From JBBSTY01 sp038235385 (GTDB lineage: Bacteria; Actinomycetota; Acidimicrobiia; Acidimicrobiales; Acidimicrobilacustridaceae), in assembly GCA_038235385.1 (NCBI GenBank), contig JBBSTY010000005.1, forward strand, positions 1-63,782: DNA of 63,782 nucleotides, read 5' to 3'. Position numbers and translations under genes: made by a program. The notes beneath the pieces were generated by a model. It searched no databases and had not been told where the DNA came from. It saw only the letters and a program-made list of their open reading frames with translations. Of this stretch, positions 16,286 through 24,307 are shown one piece after another; the first letter of the stretch is position 1, and each line of letters opens with the position of its first letter.

Positions 16286-16438
16286 TCAGAGGGCGGTTCG
16301 GCCCCGACTGGTGCTCACTGCGGCGAGGATCAGCCCCACCACGCCGACGGCGGCCACGATCAATCCGATCGTGCTGTTCAAGAAGGCGGCGATGAGAACG
16401 CCGGCGAGGATGACGACGAGTGCTGCGCCGATGGTCAT
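16286..16438 (-). CDS. Small two-helix membrane protein
   Basis: The product has 50 residues, nearly all hydrophobic: MTIGAALVVILAGVLIAAF, a short turn at NST, then a second helix through GLILAAVS and a basic end (SRGR). ATG 16438 is preferred over an upstream ATG because an excellent SD (GGGAGGA) lies 7 nt before it. Similar short membrane proteins (DUF6458-like) are frequent in actinobacteria, and no function is known to me. It is divergent from pimA. Confidence 0.7.
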   Translation of the reverse strand: MTIGAALVVILAGVLIAAFLNSTIGLIVAAVGVVGLILAAVSTSRGRTAL

Positions 16439-16557
16439 GATGGGTTCCTCCCAGTAGGGGTGTGCGAACGACAAGACCTTCCGTACCCGGCCCTCGCGGA
16501 TTCCAGAACGCCGTCCGTGCGGGGCGCCGGCCCGCGCGTGGTCGTGCGGGGAGCCAC

Positions 16558-16569
16558 TACGGTCGACCC
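16558..16569 (+). promoter_or_regulatory. Leaderless promoter of pimA (TACGGT)
   Basis: TACGGT at 16558-16563 is 6 nt from GTG 16570, with no SD. Confidence 0.55.
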
Positions 16570-17664
16570 GTGCGCATCGGGATGATCTGCCCCTACAGCC
16601 TCAGCGTCCCCGGGGGCGTCCAGGGCCAGGTGCTGGGGTTGGCCCGGACCATGCGCGCCATGGGCCACGACGTCCGGGTCCTGGCGCCGTGCGACGGTCC
16701 GCCGCCCGATGCCGGGATCACGCCGCTCGGCGTCAGCCTGCCGACGGCGAGCAATGGGTCGGTCGCGCCCATCGCCCCGGACGTCTCCGCCCAGCTGAGA
16801 ACCATCCGCGCCCTGCGCGACGAGGCCTTCGACGTGGTGCACCTGCACGAGCCGTTCGCTCCCGGCCCGACCCACACGGCGATCCTGTTCAAGACGGCAC
16901 CGCTGGTGGCGACGTTCCACGCGGCGGGTGACATCGCCGCGTACCGCCTCTTCAGGCCCATCGTCCGGGCGGCCGCGCGCAAGCTCGACGCTCGCTGTGC
17001 GGTGTCCGAAGAGGCTCGGGCGATGGCCGAGCTCCACGTGGGGGGTCGGTACGAGCTGGTGTTCAACGGGGTGGAGGTGGCGTCGTACCGCACCGCCTCC
17101 GCGGCACCCACCGAGGGCCCGACCATCTTGTTCTGCGGTCGCCACGAGCCCCGCAAGGGACTCGGCGTGCTGCTCGAGGCCATGACGCACCTGCCCCGTG
17201 ATGTTCGGCTCTGGGTGGCGAGCGACGGACCCGAGACCGCCGCCCTGCAGGCGAGCGTGGCCGACGATGCGCGCATCTCCTGGCTCGGGCGCATCTCCGA
17301 GGAGGAGAAGGCCCGACGGCTCCGTGGCGCCGATGTGTTCTGCGCGCCGTCGCTCGGCGGGGAGTCGTTCGGGGTGGTCCTCCTCGAGGCCATGGCTGCG
17401 CGCACGCCGGTGGTGGCGAGCGATCTGGTGGGCTACGCCACGGTTGCCCGTGACGGCAAGGATGCCGAGCTGGTGCCCCCAGGCGACGCGACCGCGCTCG
17501 CCGCCGCGCTGCGACGCGTCCTCGAGGATCCCGATCACGCTCGTCACCTCGTCGCATCCGGCGACGAGCGGGCCGCCGAGTTCTCGATGGAGCACCTCGC
17601 CGAGATCTACCTCGACATCTACGAGCGCGTCCGCACCTCGTCGACGGCGTGTGATCGCCGGTGA
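16570..17664 (+). CDS. pimA: Phosphatidylinositol alpha-mannosyltransferase (PimA, GT4)
   Basis: The 364-residue GT-B enzyme adds the first mannose from GDP-mannose to phosphatidylinositol. The N-terminus has RIGMICPYSLSVPGGVQGQV, which matches the acceptor loop of PimA. The middle has VVHLHEPFAPGPTH, and the C-terminal donor domain has LFCGRHEPRKGLGVLLEA and GESFGVVLLEAMA (the GT4 E-x7-E motif). Length and order match mycobacterial PimA. GTG 16570 was chosen because it fits the leaderless promoter. Together with pgsA and patA it indicates that this lineage makes PIM-type lipids. Confidence 0.92.
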   Translation: MRIGMICPYSLSVPGGVQGQVLGLARTMRAMGHDVRVLAPCDGPPPDAGITPLGVSLPTASNGSVAPIAPDVSAQLRTIRALRDEAFDVVHLHEPFAPGPTHTAILFKTAPLVATFHAAGDIAAYRLFRPIVRAAARKLDARCAVSEEARAMAELHVGGRYELVFNGVEVASYRTASAAPTEGPTILFCGRHEPRKGLGVLLEAMTHLPRDVRLWVASDGPETAALQASVADDARISWLGRISEEEKARRLRGADVFCAPSLGGESFGVVLLEAMAARTPVVASDLVGYATVARDGKDAELVPPGDATALAAALRRVLEDPDHARHLVASGDERAAEFSMEHLAEIYLDIYERVRTSSTACDRR

Positions 17665-17732
17665 GCCGAGATCGACACCGTTGGCGCGCGTCCACCACGG
17701 CGGCGATGGGCCGGGTGGCGACCGTTGCCCCG

Positions 17733-17745
17733 TAAGCTCGGGCCG
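17733..17745 (+). promoter_or_regulatory. Leaderless promoter (TAAGCT)
   Basis: TAAGCT at 17733-17738 is 7 nt before ATG 17746, with no SD. Confidence 0.5.
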
Positions 17746-18555
17746 ATGGCTGTGGAGACGGGTCTTGATCGCAAGCAGCTCAACCGAGCGACCGAGCGCC
17801 AGCTGCTCCGCGCCGCAACGTCGATCGTGGCGGTCCCGCCGGTGGTCCTCGCGCTGGTGGCCTTCGTCCTCACTCGCTCGTTCGCCGTCGCGCTCGTGAC
17901 GCTCGTCGTGGTGGCGGGAGGGTTCGCCGCGTGGGGATGGTTCACGCTTCGAGGGTTCGGTGCCGGTTTCGTGGCTCGGATCGGGTCCACCGAGATCACC
18001 GAGTACGCCCAACCACGTCTGGTCAACGTGGTCGATGGCATCTGCGTCGCCCACGGGCTGGCGCGCCCGACCATCGTCGGTGTCGACGGACCCGGGGCCA
18101 ACGCCGCCACCCTCGTCACCGGCGTCGGTTCGTCGTCCACCAACGTCCTGGTGGTGTCGGCACCGTTGCTCGAGGCGCTGAGTCGGATCGAGCTCGAGGG
18201 GATCATCGCTCGGGAGCTCAGCACCTTCCTCGACGGGTCCGCATCGCTGGCGACCTTCGTCGCCGCACTGCGGTCGCTGCCGGTCGTCGGCACCGTTCTC
18301 GCCGGTCGGCTCGACTCCGCCATCCATGCCGATGCGACGTTGCTCGCCGATCGCGCTGGAGCCCACATGACCCGGTACCCGCCAGGCCTCGCCGCTGGGC
18401 TCGACACGCTCGGATCGGTATCCACCCACATCGGGTCGGTCGAGCCTGCCGCGGCGGCGCTCTGGTTGGCCGATCCGGTGCACGCGCACCTCGTCGGTGA
18501 CGACGACCCCGTCCCGTCCCTCGAGGTGCGCAGCGCCGCCCTCCGAGAGCTGTGA
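17746..18555 (+). CDS. M48-like membrane protein with a destroyed metal site
   Basis: The 269-residue product has the layout of a small HtpX/M48 protease: two hydrophobic helices (about 27-43 and 46-66), then a soluble domain. The expected zinc helix reads ELEGIIARELSTF, so HExxH has become RELST (R156-T160) and both histidines are gone. Later LADRAGAHMTRYPPGLAAGL resembles the third-ligand region (EADRxA). It is probably a pseudoprotease with a structural or regulatory role. The stop overlaps the next gene by GTGA, so it is translated together with a DUF3048 lipoprotein, which suggests a joint envelope function. Confidence 0.65.
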   Translation: MAVETGLDRKQLNRATERQLLRAATSIVAVPPVVLALVAFVLTRSFAVALVTLVVVAGGFAAWGWFTLRGFGAGFVARIGSTEITEYAQPRLVNVVDGICVAHGLARPTIVGVDGPGANAATLVTGVGSSSTNVLVVSAPLLEALSRIELEGIIARELSTFLDGSASLATFVAALRSLPVVGTVLAGRLDSAIHADATLLADRAGAHMTRYPPGLAAGLDTLGSVSTHIGSVEPAAAALWLADPVHAHLVGDDDPVPSLEVRSAALREL

Positions 18556-19703
18556 CCGTCGAGGGCGCCCGGCGCGGCGTGGGTTCGACGGGCGATCGAT
18601 GGTGCGCACGGCACCACCGGCGCCTCCTTCGTCGCCGGTTCCTCGCGGCGCTGGCCGCCGTCGCGCTGTTGGTCGTGGTGGTGTCCTGCAGCAGCGCACC
18701 CGAGGAGACCGGTACGGATCCGGCCTCGCCGTCGGAGTCCACCCCGACCACTGCGCCCGAGGCGGCGACCTGGCCGCTCACCGGGGTGGCGGTGTTCGAC
18801 GGCGCGCCCGCTGGGCGCCGGGCCCTCGTGGTCAAGATCGACAACGTCGATCAGTACGCTCGCCCGCAGGCGGGGATCAACCAGGCCGATCTCGTCTACG
18901 AGGAGAAGATCGAGGGACCCATCAGCAGGTTCGCCGCGGTGTTCCACTCGAACGATGTCGCCGAGCTCGGTCCGGTCCGCTCCGGTCGTTCCACCGACGT
19001 CGCCATCGTCTCGGCGTTGAACGTCCCGCTGTACTCGTTCTCGGGGGCGAACGGCGTGTTCATCGCGCAGCTGCGAGCCGCGCCGCTGATCGACATCGGC
19101 TACGACGTCCAGCCGGACGCCTACGACCGCAAGCCGGGCCGAACCGCTCCGGACAACCTCTTCACCTCCACCGAGCGGCTGTGGGCCCTCGCCCCGGCCG
19201 GCGACGCACCACCGGCCGCGCTGTTCACCTATCGCAAGCCGGGATCGGCCGATGCCGCCGGCGCGGTACCGATCACCTCGTTCAGCTACAGCTTCGGCGG
19301 GGGACCCGTGGGCCAGCCGGTCACCGTGACGTGGGATCCTGCCGAGGCAGGTTGGGCGCGAGAGCAGAAGGGATCGCCGCACGTCGACACCGACGGCGTG
19401 CAGATCGCTCCACCCAACGTCATCATCCAGTCCGTCCCGTATCGCGACACCGGCCTCGTCGACACCTCGAACACACCGGTTCCCGAGGCGTTGCTCGTGG
19501 GGAGCGGGACCGGGTGGGTGCTCACCGAGGGCAAGGCGATCCCGGTGACCTGGTCCAAACCCACCGAGGATGCGATCACCACCTACACCGACACCGCCGG
19601 GACGGTCGTGGCCGTCACACCCGGACAGACCTGGATCGCGCTGGTCCCGGTGGACGGTGAGATCTCCGGGGTCCGTGACGACGGATCCGCGCTCATCCCC
19701 TGA
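18552..19703 (+). CDS. DUF3048 (YerB-like) lipoprotein, copy 1
   Basis: The 383-residue secreted protein has a basic N-terminus of about 28 residues, then a hydrophobic helix (FLAALAAVALLVVVVSC) ending in a lipobox cysteine and a Thr/Pro/Ser linker. Two DUF3048 halves follow, with the signature ARPQAGINQADLVYEEKIEG, a FHSNDVAELGPVRSGR block and a C-terminal VLTEGKAIPVTWSKP block. The family (B. subtilis YerB) is exported and of unknown function; the fold suggests ligand binding at the cell surface. GTG 18552 overlaps the upstream stop (GTGA). A paralogue is encoded at 22073. Confidence 0.85.
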   Translation: MTVEGARRGVGSTGDRWCARHHRRLLRRRFLAALAAVALLVVVVSCSSAPEETGTDPASPSESTPTTAPEAATWPLTGVAVFDGAPAGRRALVVKIDNVDQYARPQAGINQADLVYEEKIEGPISRFAAVFHSNDVAELGPVRSGRSTDVAIVSALNVPLYSFSGANGVFIAQLRAAPLIDIGYDVQPDAYDRKPGRTAPDNLFTSTERLWALAPAGDAPPAALFTYRKPGSADAAGAVPITSFSYSFGGGPVGQPVTVTWDPAEAGWAREQKGSPHVDTDGVQIAPPNVIIQSVPYRDTGLVDTSNTPVPEALLVGSGTGWVLTEGKAIPVTWSKPTEDAITTYTDTAGTVVAVTPGQTWIALVPVDGEISGVRDDGSALIP

Positions 19704-19733
19704 GGATCCGACCGGCCCGACGGGTGTGCCCGA

Positions 19734-20546
19734 TCAGCCGATCCACTCGCCTGCGTTGACGTGCAGCTGCTGGCCGGTGACGGCCCGACTGCGACCGCTC
19801 GACAGGTAGAGGACCGCCTCGGCGATGTCGGACGGATCGACGAATCGCCGGAGTGCGCTCGATCGCTTGATCTCGCGCTCGACATCGGCTCGGGCCGACC
19901 CGCGACGTGACGCCAACGAGTCGAGGTAGCCGTCGAGGCCCTCTCCGGTGGTGAAGCCGGGAACCACCATGTTCACTCGGATGCCGTCGCTGCCGACCTC
20001 CCGGGCGAGGGTGAGCGACGCGGTGGCGAGCGCCGACTTGGACGCGGTGTAGTCGGTGAGGCCCGGCAGGCGCGTGTGCGCGGACAGCGCCGAGATCTGC
20101 ACGATCGATCCGCCGCCTGCCGCCCGGAGGTGGGGGATCGCCCTCCGCGACACCTCGAGGGTGCCGATGACGTTGACCTCGAAGGACCGACGGAGCTCCT
20201 CGGGGTCGAGGGACTCGATGAACGCCGGGGTGGCGGCGCGTGCGGCGTTGTTCACCACGGCGTCGAGACGTCCGAAGACGGTGATGGTCGTGTGCAGCAG
20301 CGACGCGACCTGGATCGGGTCGGTGATGTCGGTCGGCACGGCGAGGACATCGGCTCCGGTGGCACGCATCTGTGCGGCGATCTCGTCGAGGCGGTTCCCG
20401 TCGCGAGCGCCGATGACCACCGACGCGCCGTCGCCCGAGAGGGCCTCGGCGCAGGCCCGACCGATGCCGGGTCCGACCCCGACGACGAGGGCGACGCGGC
20501 CGACGAGGGTTCGATCGCCGGGCACGACGGCTGTGGGTTCGGTCAC
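19734..20546 (-). CDS. Short-chain dehydrogenase/reductase
   Basis: A 270-residue classical SDR with cofactor motif VVGVGPGIGRACAEAL (a GxxxGxG variant), NNAARAA as the NNAG block, the catalytic Ser in QISALSA and the Tyr-x3-Lys motif DYTASKSALA, and a C-terminal VTGQQLHVNAGEWIG. It probably acts on a steroid, fatty-acyl or similar alcohol; the substrate cannot be read. A TAGCGT hexamer 6 nt before GTG 20546 indicates leaderless transcription. It is convergent with the DUF3048 gene, with 30 bp between stops. Confidence 0.88.
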   Translation of the reverse strand: MTEPTAVVPGDRTLVGRVALVVGVGPGIGRACAEALSGDGASVVIGARDGNRLDEIAAQMRATGADVLAVPTDITDPIQVASLLHTTITVFGRLDAVVNNAARAATPAFIESLDPEELRRSFEVNVIGTLEVSRRAIPHLRAAGGGSIVQISALSAHTRLPGLTDYTASKSALATASLTLAREVGSDGIRVNMVVPGFTTGEGLDGYLDSLASRRGSARADVEREIKRSSALRRFVDPSDIAEAVLYLSSGRSRAVTGQQLHVNAGEWIG

Positions 20547-20558
20547 AGCCCGACGCTA
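20547..20558 (-). promoter_or_regulatory. Leaderless promoter of the SDR gene (TAGCGT)
   Basis: On the minus strand TAGCGT (20553-20558) is 6 nt ahead of GTG 20546. Confidence 0.55.
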
Positions 20559-20680
20559 GTGCCAGGTCAGCGGACGTCCGCGTGGTCGTGGCCCGTCGCG
20601 ACGGTGGAGCCAGCCACGTCGGGGTCCCAGGAGACGCCGACCGGTGGACGGCAGCCGGAGATGGCGATGCGGCGACGGGC

Positions 20681-20686
20681 TACCGT
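20681..20686 (+). promoter_or_regulatory. -10 hexamer TACCGT for the SnoaL-like gene
   Basis: TACCGT is 15 nt before ATG 20702, so the transcript would have a leader of only about 8-9 nt with no SD. Confidence 0.35.
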
Positions 20687-20701
20687 TGCGATCGACGCGC
20701 C

Positions 20702-21289
20702 ATGGACGAACCCGTCGAGATCGACCCACCCGGGGAGCCGGACCTCCCTGCCCCGCCGGGCCCACCCGGCGATGCGTTGGCGCACCTGATCGCCCACGAC
20801 GCCATCCGGATGCTCGTCTCGCGCTACGCGGTGGCGGTCGACACCCGCGACCTCGACACCCTGGTGTCGCTCTTCGTCCCGGATGTGCAGGTCGGTCGTC
20901 ACCTGGTCGGCCGCGACGCGCTGCGCTCGTCGTTCGAGCAGTCGTTGTCGGCCATCGGGGTGAGCATCCTCCAGGTCGGCACGCATGTGATCGATCTCGG
21001 TGGTGACGGCCACGCCACGGGCGTCCAGTACAGCTCGGGGCAGGTGGGCGAGGGCGACCGGTGGATCCACCAGTCGATCGTCTACCGCGACACCTACCAG
21101 CGCCGTGGCGGCGAGTGGTTGTTCGTCCGGCGGGTGCACGAGCTCTTCCACGGCGTGGAGGCCTGGCGCAACCCGCTCGACCAGGACCCGGCCGAGTGGC
21201 CGCGCCGGTCGGTTGGTCGCGGGACGGCACCGACGTCGTTCCCCACGTGGACCTCGTTCTGGGACGACGCGACCCACGATCGACCCTGA
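20702..21289 (+). CDS. SnoaL-like/NTF2-fold protein
   Basis: The 195-residue protein has a proline-rich N-terminal arm and then an NTF2-like domain: AHDAIRMLVSRYAVAVDTRDLDTLVSLFVPDVQV is the classic helical start, and HQSIVYRDTYQRRGGEWLFVRRVHELFHG the late strands. Proteins of this type include hydroxysteroid isomerases, dehydratases and polyketide cyclases. The residue pattern D..D (VDTRDLDTL) is consistent with a catalytic pocket, but no reaction can be assigned. It is divergent from the SDR, a common pairing in steroid or aromatic metabolism, which hints at related substrates. Confidence 0.75.
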   Translation: MDEPVEIDPPGEPDLPAPPGPPGDALAHLIAHDAIRMLVSRYAVAVDTRDLDTLVSLFVPDVQVGRHLVGRDALRSSFEQSLSAIGVSILQVGTHVIDLGGDGHATGVQYSSGQVGEGDRWIHQSIVYRDTYQRRGGEWLFVRRVHELFHGVEAWRNPLDQDPAEWPRRSVGRGTAPTSFPTWTSFWDDATHDRP

Positions 21290-21349
21290 GCGTCCGACGT
21301 CGGGCCCGACCGGCTCGCCCCGGACGGGACGTCGGTGGCAGCATGCGGT

Positions 21350-21697
21350 GTGGACGAACGGGATGAGGCCAGGACGGTCGACATCGATCGTGGCGATCGC
21401 AGCATGCGTGTGGTCTTCGGGGACGGGCACGACTGCCGCTTCGAGCTCGAGGAGATGCGCCTGCAGTGCCCGTGCGCGGGATGTCGCTCGGCTCGCGACC
21501 ACGGACGGCCCGTCACCTTCGGGAGCCCTCGATCGTTCGAGGTCGCCAAGGCCGAGCTCCACGGCGCGTGGGGCCTGAGCATCACGTGGGGCGATGGCCA
21601 CAGCGCCGGCGTGTTCCCGTGGGACGGGATGCGCCGCTGGTGCGACGAGGGCCGTCCGAGCCTCACCAACGACGGTCCGGCGGCGCCTCCGCGCTGA
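21350..21697 (+). CDS. DUF971 protein
   Basis: The 115-residue protein matches DUF971, the domain that forms the N-terminal part of gamma-butyrobetaine hydroxylases and also occurs alone in bacteria. Typical blocks are MRVVFGDGHDCRFELEEMRLQCPCAGCRSA (cut here at CPCAGCR, the conserved cysteine cluster) and WGLSITWGDGHSAGVFPWDGMRRW. The three close cysteines suggest metal or Fe-S binding, with a possible role in Fe-S handling. The start is uncertain: GTG 21350 (used here) has a CAGCAT hexamer 6 nt upstream, and GTG 21335 would add five residues. Confidence 0.75.
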   Translation: MDERDEARTVDIDRGDRSMRVVFGDGHDCRFELEEMRLQCPCAGCRSARDHGRPVTFGSPRSFEVAKAELHGAWGLSITWGDGHSAGVFPWDGMRRWCDEGRPSLTNDGPAAPPR

Positions 21698-22005
21698 TGC
21701 GGGCGGCTTGCGTCAGGTGCCGCAGACCGATCGGTTCCCGAGGCGCCGTTGCGAGCGCGATCCTCGGACCCTGGTGCGATGCGCGCAGGGAGCGATCGTT
21801 CGCCGGTCGACTGGTCACCGTCGGTGGCGGTGCGAGCGGTGTCCGGGCCGACCGCGACCTTTTCTTTTCTGGGCCTCGCGGGCGTCTGACCAGGGGAGGG
21901 ACGAAGCGCGCCACCCATCGCACGTGACGGCGCGCGTGCGTGCGGTCCGCTCGTTGCTAGCTTCCAGCGCTGCCCAGGGTCCACCATCGCCTGCTCGCCG
22001 ATCCT
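21698..22005. other. Intergenic region without a recognised gene
   Basis: About 300 nt between the DUF971 gene and the second DUF3048 promoter. It includes an unusually pyrimidine-rich patch (CTTTTCTTTTCT near 21860-21871) and a TAGCTT hexamer at 21958-21963. I see no convincing coding frame, tRNA or hairpin. Confidence 0.5.
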
Positions 22006-22065
22006 TACCATCGGTGTCGGCGTCGGCGGACCCACCTCGGCTCGCGGTGGGCTACCCACGGAGGT
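22006..22065 (+). promoter_or_regulatory. Promoter and ribosome binding site of DUF3048 copy 2
   Basis: TACCAT (22006-22011), the same hexamer as at thrS, precedes a leader of about 55 nt ending in a strong GGAGGT SD (22060-22065) 7 nt before a TTG start. It is one of the few non-leaderless promoters here. Confidence 0.5.
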
Positions 22066-22072
22066 TCGTTCC

Positions 22073-23209
22073 TTGCGTTCAGTTGCATCCGCTCCGGCCA
22101 CCGTGCTCGCGGGCCTCGTGCTCGTCGCCGGCGCGGCCACGGGTTGCGGGGCCGAAGCCTCGCCGACCTCCCCCTCGGCTGCGGTGGAGGTCACGACGAC
22201 CACCACCGCCGACGTCACGACGACCACCGAGGCTCCCGTGGTGCCCACGTGGCCCCTCACCGGGGTCCCGACCGACGATGCCGAGGGGCTCGCGCAGCCC
22301 GCACTCGTGATCAAGGTCGACAACAGCCCGCAGGCGCGACCGCATGCCGGCATCAACCAGGCCGACCTCGTGTACGAGCTGCAGGTCGAGGGCATCACCC
22401 GCTTCATGGAGGTCTTCCACTCCAACACACCCGATCGCATCGGTCCGGTCCGGTCCGCGCGCAGCAGCGACATCAACCTGCTCAGCAACCTGAACCGCCC
22501 GTTGCTGATCTGGTCGGGTGGCAACCCCGGGGTGACCAGCGAGGTGCTCGCTGCGCAGGACAACGGGCTGTTGGTCGATCTCGTCCACGGGGGCGCGGCC
22601 AACGCCGAGTTCACGCGCGACGGCTCGCGCAACGTCGACTACGAGCACACGCTCTTCGTGAACGCGGTCGGCATACGCACCAACTTCACCCCCGACGACG
22701 CCGGTCCGCCGCCGGTCGTGTTCACCCACCAGGGCCTGGGCGAGACGCTGCCGCCGAACGCCATCGACTTCCCGGGGCTCACCGTCGACTTCGGCGACAA
22801 CGTCCGGGTCGACTACGTGTGGGACGCCGGGCACGGCGGTTGGGACCGGTTCCAGGTCGACGCGCTTCACGGCCCCGGCGATGCCGCCTTCGTGGACGAA
22901 GCCGGTGTCCAGGTGGCACCGACGAACGTCGTGGTCCTCAACCTGGAGTACGAGCGCAGCGGCAACTCGCCGGTGGCGATCTCGATCGGGGAAGGCACCG
23001 GCATGGTGCTCACCCAGGGCAAGGCGCTGCTGATCACCTGGTCGCGGGCCAACCCGGACGATCCGTGGACGATCACCGACCCCAGCACGGGCTCACCGGT
23101 GGCGTTGCCGGCTGGATCGACCTGGGTCGCGCTCCCGCAGCAGGGCATCGACCAACTGGTGCCGATGGCGCCCGACGTGGCGGCCGGCCTGTTGGCGACC
23201 CGCCCGTAG
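22073..23209 (+). CDS. DUF3048 (YerB-like) lipoprotein, copy 2
   Basis: The 378-residue exported protein is a paralogue of the one at 18552. It starts at TTG 22073, supported by the GGAGGT SD. The signal peptide ends in a lipobox (LVAGAATGC), followed by a linker of repeated Thr-Thr-Thr. Shared blocks are TWPLTGVP, ARPHAGINQADLVYELQVEG, FHSNTPDRIGPVRSARS and GMVLTQGKALLITWSR. It differs from copy 1 by an extra segment (HGGAANAEFTRDGSRN) in the middle. Function is unknown. Presence of two copies within 4 kb points to old duplication with retention. Confidence 0.87.
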   Translation: MRSVASAPATVLAGLVLVAGAATGCGAEASPTSPSAAVEVTTTTTADVTTTTEAPVVPTWPLTGVPTDDAEGLAQPALVIKVDNSPQARPHAGINQADLVYELQVEGITRFMEVFHSNTPDRIGPVRSARSSDINLLSNLNRPLLIWSGGNPGVTSEVLAAQDNGLLVDLVHGGAANAEFTRDGSRNVDYEHTLFVNAVGIRTNFTPDDAGPPPVVFTHQGLGETLPPNAIDFPGLTVDFGDNVRVDYVWDAGHGGWDRFQVDALHGPGDAAFVDEAGVQVAPTNVVVLNLEYERSGNSPVAISIGEGTGMVLTQGKALLITWSRANPDDPWTITDPSTGSPVALPAGSTWVALPQQGIDQLVPMAPDVAAGLLATRP

Positions 23210-23292
23210 CTGTGAGCTCGGTCGGCCGCGACATCGCGGCTCGGTCCGACGAGCGGCGCAGATCCAACTTCGGGGTTCGAGGGCGGGCCTCC

Positions 23293-23304
23293 TAGACTGA
23301 ACCC
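23293..23304 (+). promoter_or_regulatory. Leaderless promoter of pdxS (TAGACT)
   Basis: TAGACT at 23293-23298 lies 6 nt before ATG 23305, with no SD. Confidence 0.6.
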
Positions 23305-24225
23305 ATGGCAGACGACACCGCGACCCCCTCGACTCCGAACGGCGGCGCCCGCGCCACGGGCACCCCGCTGGTCAAGCGTGGACTGGCCGAGATGCTCAAG
23401 GGCGGCGTCATCATGGACGTCGTCGATCCGGCCCAGGCCAAGATCGCGGAGGACGCAGGCGCCACCGCGGTGATGGCGCTCGAGCGGGTGCCCTCCGACA
23501 TCCGCCGGGACGGCGGGGTCGCACGCATGAGCGATCCGGAGATGATCGAGGGCATCAAGGCCGCGGTCACCATCCCGGTCATGGCCAAGGCCCGCATCGG
23601 ACACTTCGCCGAGGCGCAGATCCTCCAGGCCCTCGGCGTGGACTACGTCGACGAGTCCGAGGTGCTCACCCCGGCCGACGAGGCGTACCACATCGACAAG
23701 TGGGCCTTCACCGTGCCGTTCGTGTGCGGCGCCACCAACCTCGGAGAGGCGCTCCGGCGCATCAGCGAGGGTGCCTGCATGATCCGCTCCAAGGGCGAGG
23801 CCGGCACGGGCAACATCGTCGAAGCCGTGCGTCACCTCCGCTCCATCCTCGGTGACATCGCCCGCATAACCCAGGCCGACTCCGCCGAGCTGTTCGGGTG
23901 GGCCAAGGATCTCCAGGCGCCACTCCCGCTCGTCCAGGAGATCGCCGAGACCGGCACGCTCCCGGTCCCGATGTTCTGCGCCGGTGGCATCGCCACCCCG
24001 GCGGATGCGTCGCTGGTGATGCAGCTCGGAGCCGAGGCCGTCTTCGTCGGTTCGGGCATCTTCAAGAGCTCCGATCCCGAGAGCATGGCCAAGGCCATCG
24101 TCGAGGCCACCGCCAACTACGCCAACCCCGATGCACTGGCCAAGGTCAGTCGGGGCCTCGGCGCGGCCATGCGTGGCGAGGGGATGGAGACCCTCGACGT
24201 GACCTTCGCCGCTCGCGGTTGGTGA
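23305..24225 (+). CDS. pdxS: Pyridoxal 5'-phosphate synthase, synthase subunit
   Basis: The 306-residue TIM-barrel subunit makes PLP from ribose 5-phosphate, glyceraldehyde 3-phosphate and ammonia supplied by PdxT. The two catalytic lysines are present: K95 in VMAKARIGHF and K163 in IRSKGEAGTGN. The phosphate loops FCAGGIATPAD and FVGSGIFKS are intact. A 20-residue polar N-terminal extension is longer than in B. subtilis, as in other actinobacteria. pdxT follows after 82 nt, giving a standard two-gene DXP-independent B6 pathway. Confidence 0.96.
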   Translation: MADDTATPSTPNGGARATGTPLVKRGLAEMLKGGVIMDVVDPAQAKIAEDAGATAVMALERVPSDIRRDGGVARMSDPEMIEGIKAAVTIPVMAKARIGHFAEAQILQALGVDYVDESEVLTPADEAYHIDKWAFTVPFVCGATNLGEALRRISEGACMIRSKGEAGTGNIVEAVRHLRSILGDIARITQADSAELFGWAKDLQAPLPLVQEIAETGTLPVPMFCAGGIATPADASLVMQLGAEAVFVGSGIFKSSDPESMAKAIVEATANYANPDALAKVSRGLGAAMRGEGMETLDVTFAARGW

Positions 24226-24307
24226 CCGACCGCCAGGCGGCCCTCGTCTGGCCGGGTCAGCAGCTCCAGCAGCGCCCGCGTCCGGCCACGAACGCGGTCC
24301 GCGCCGG

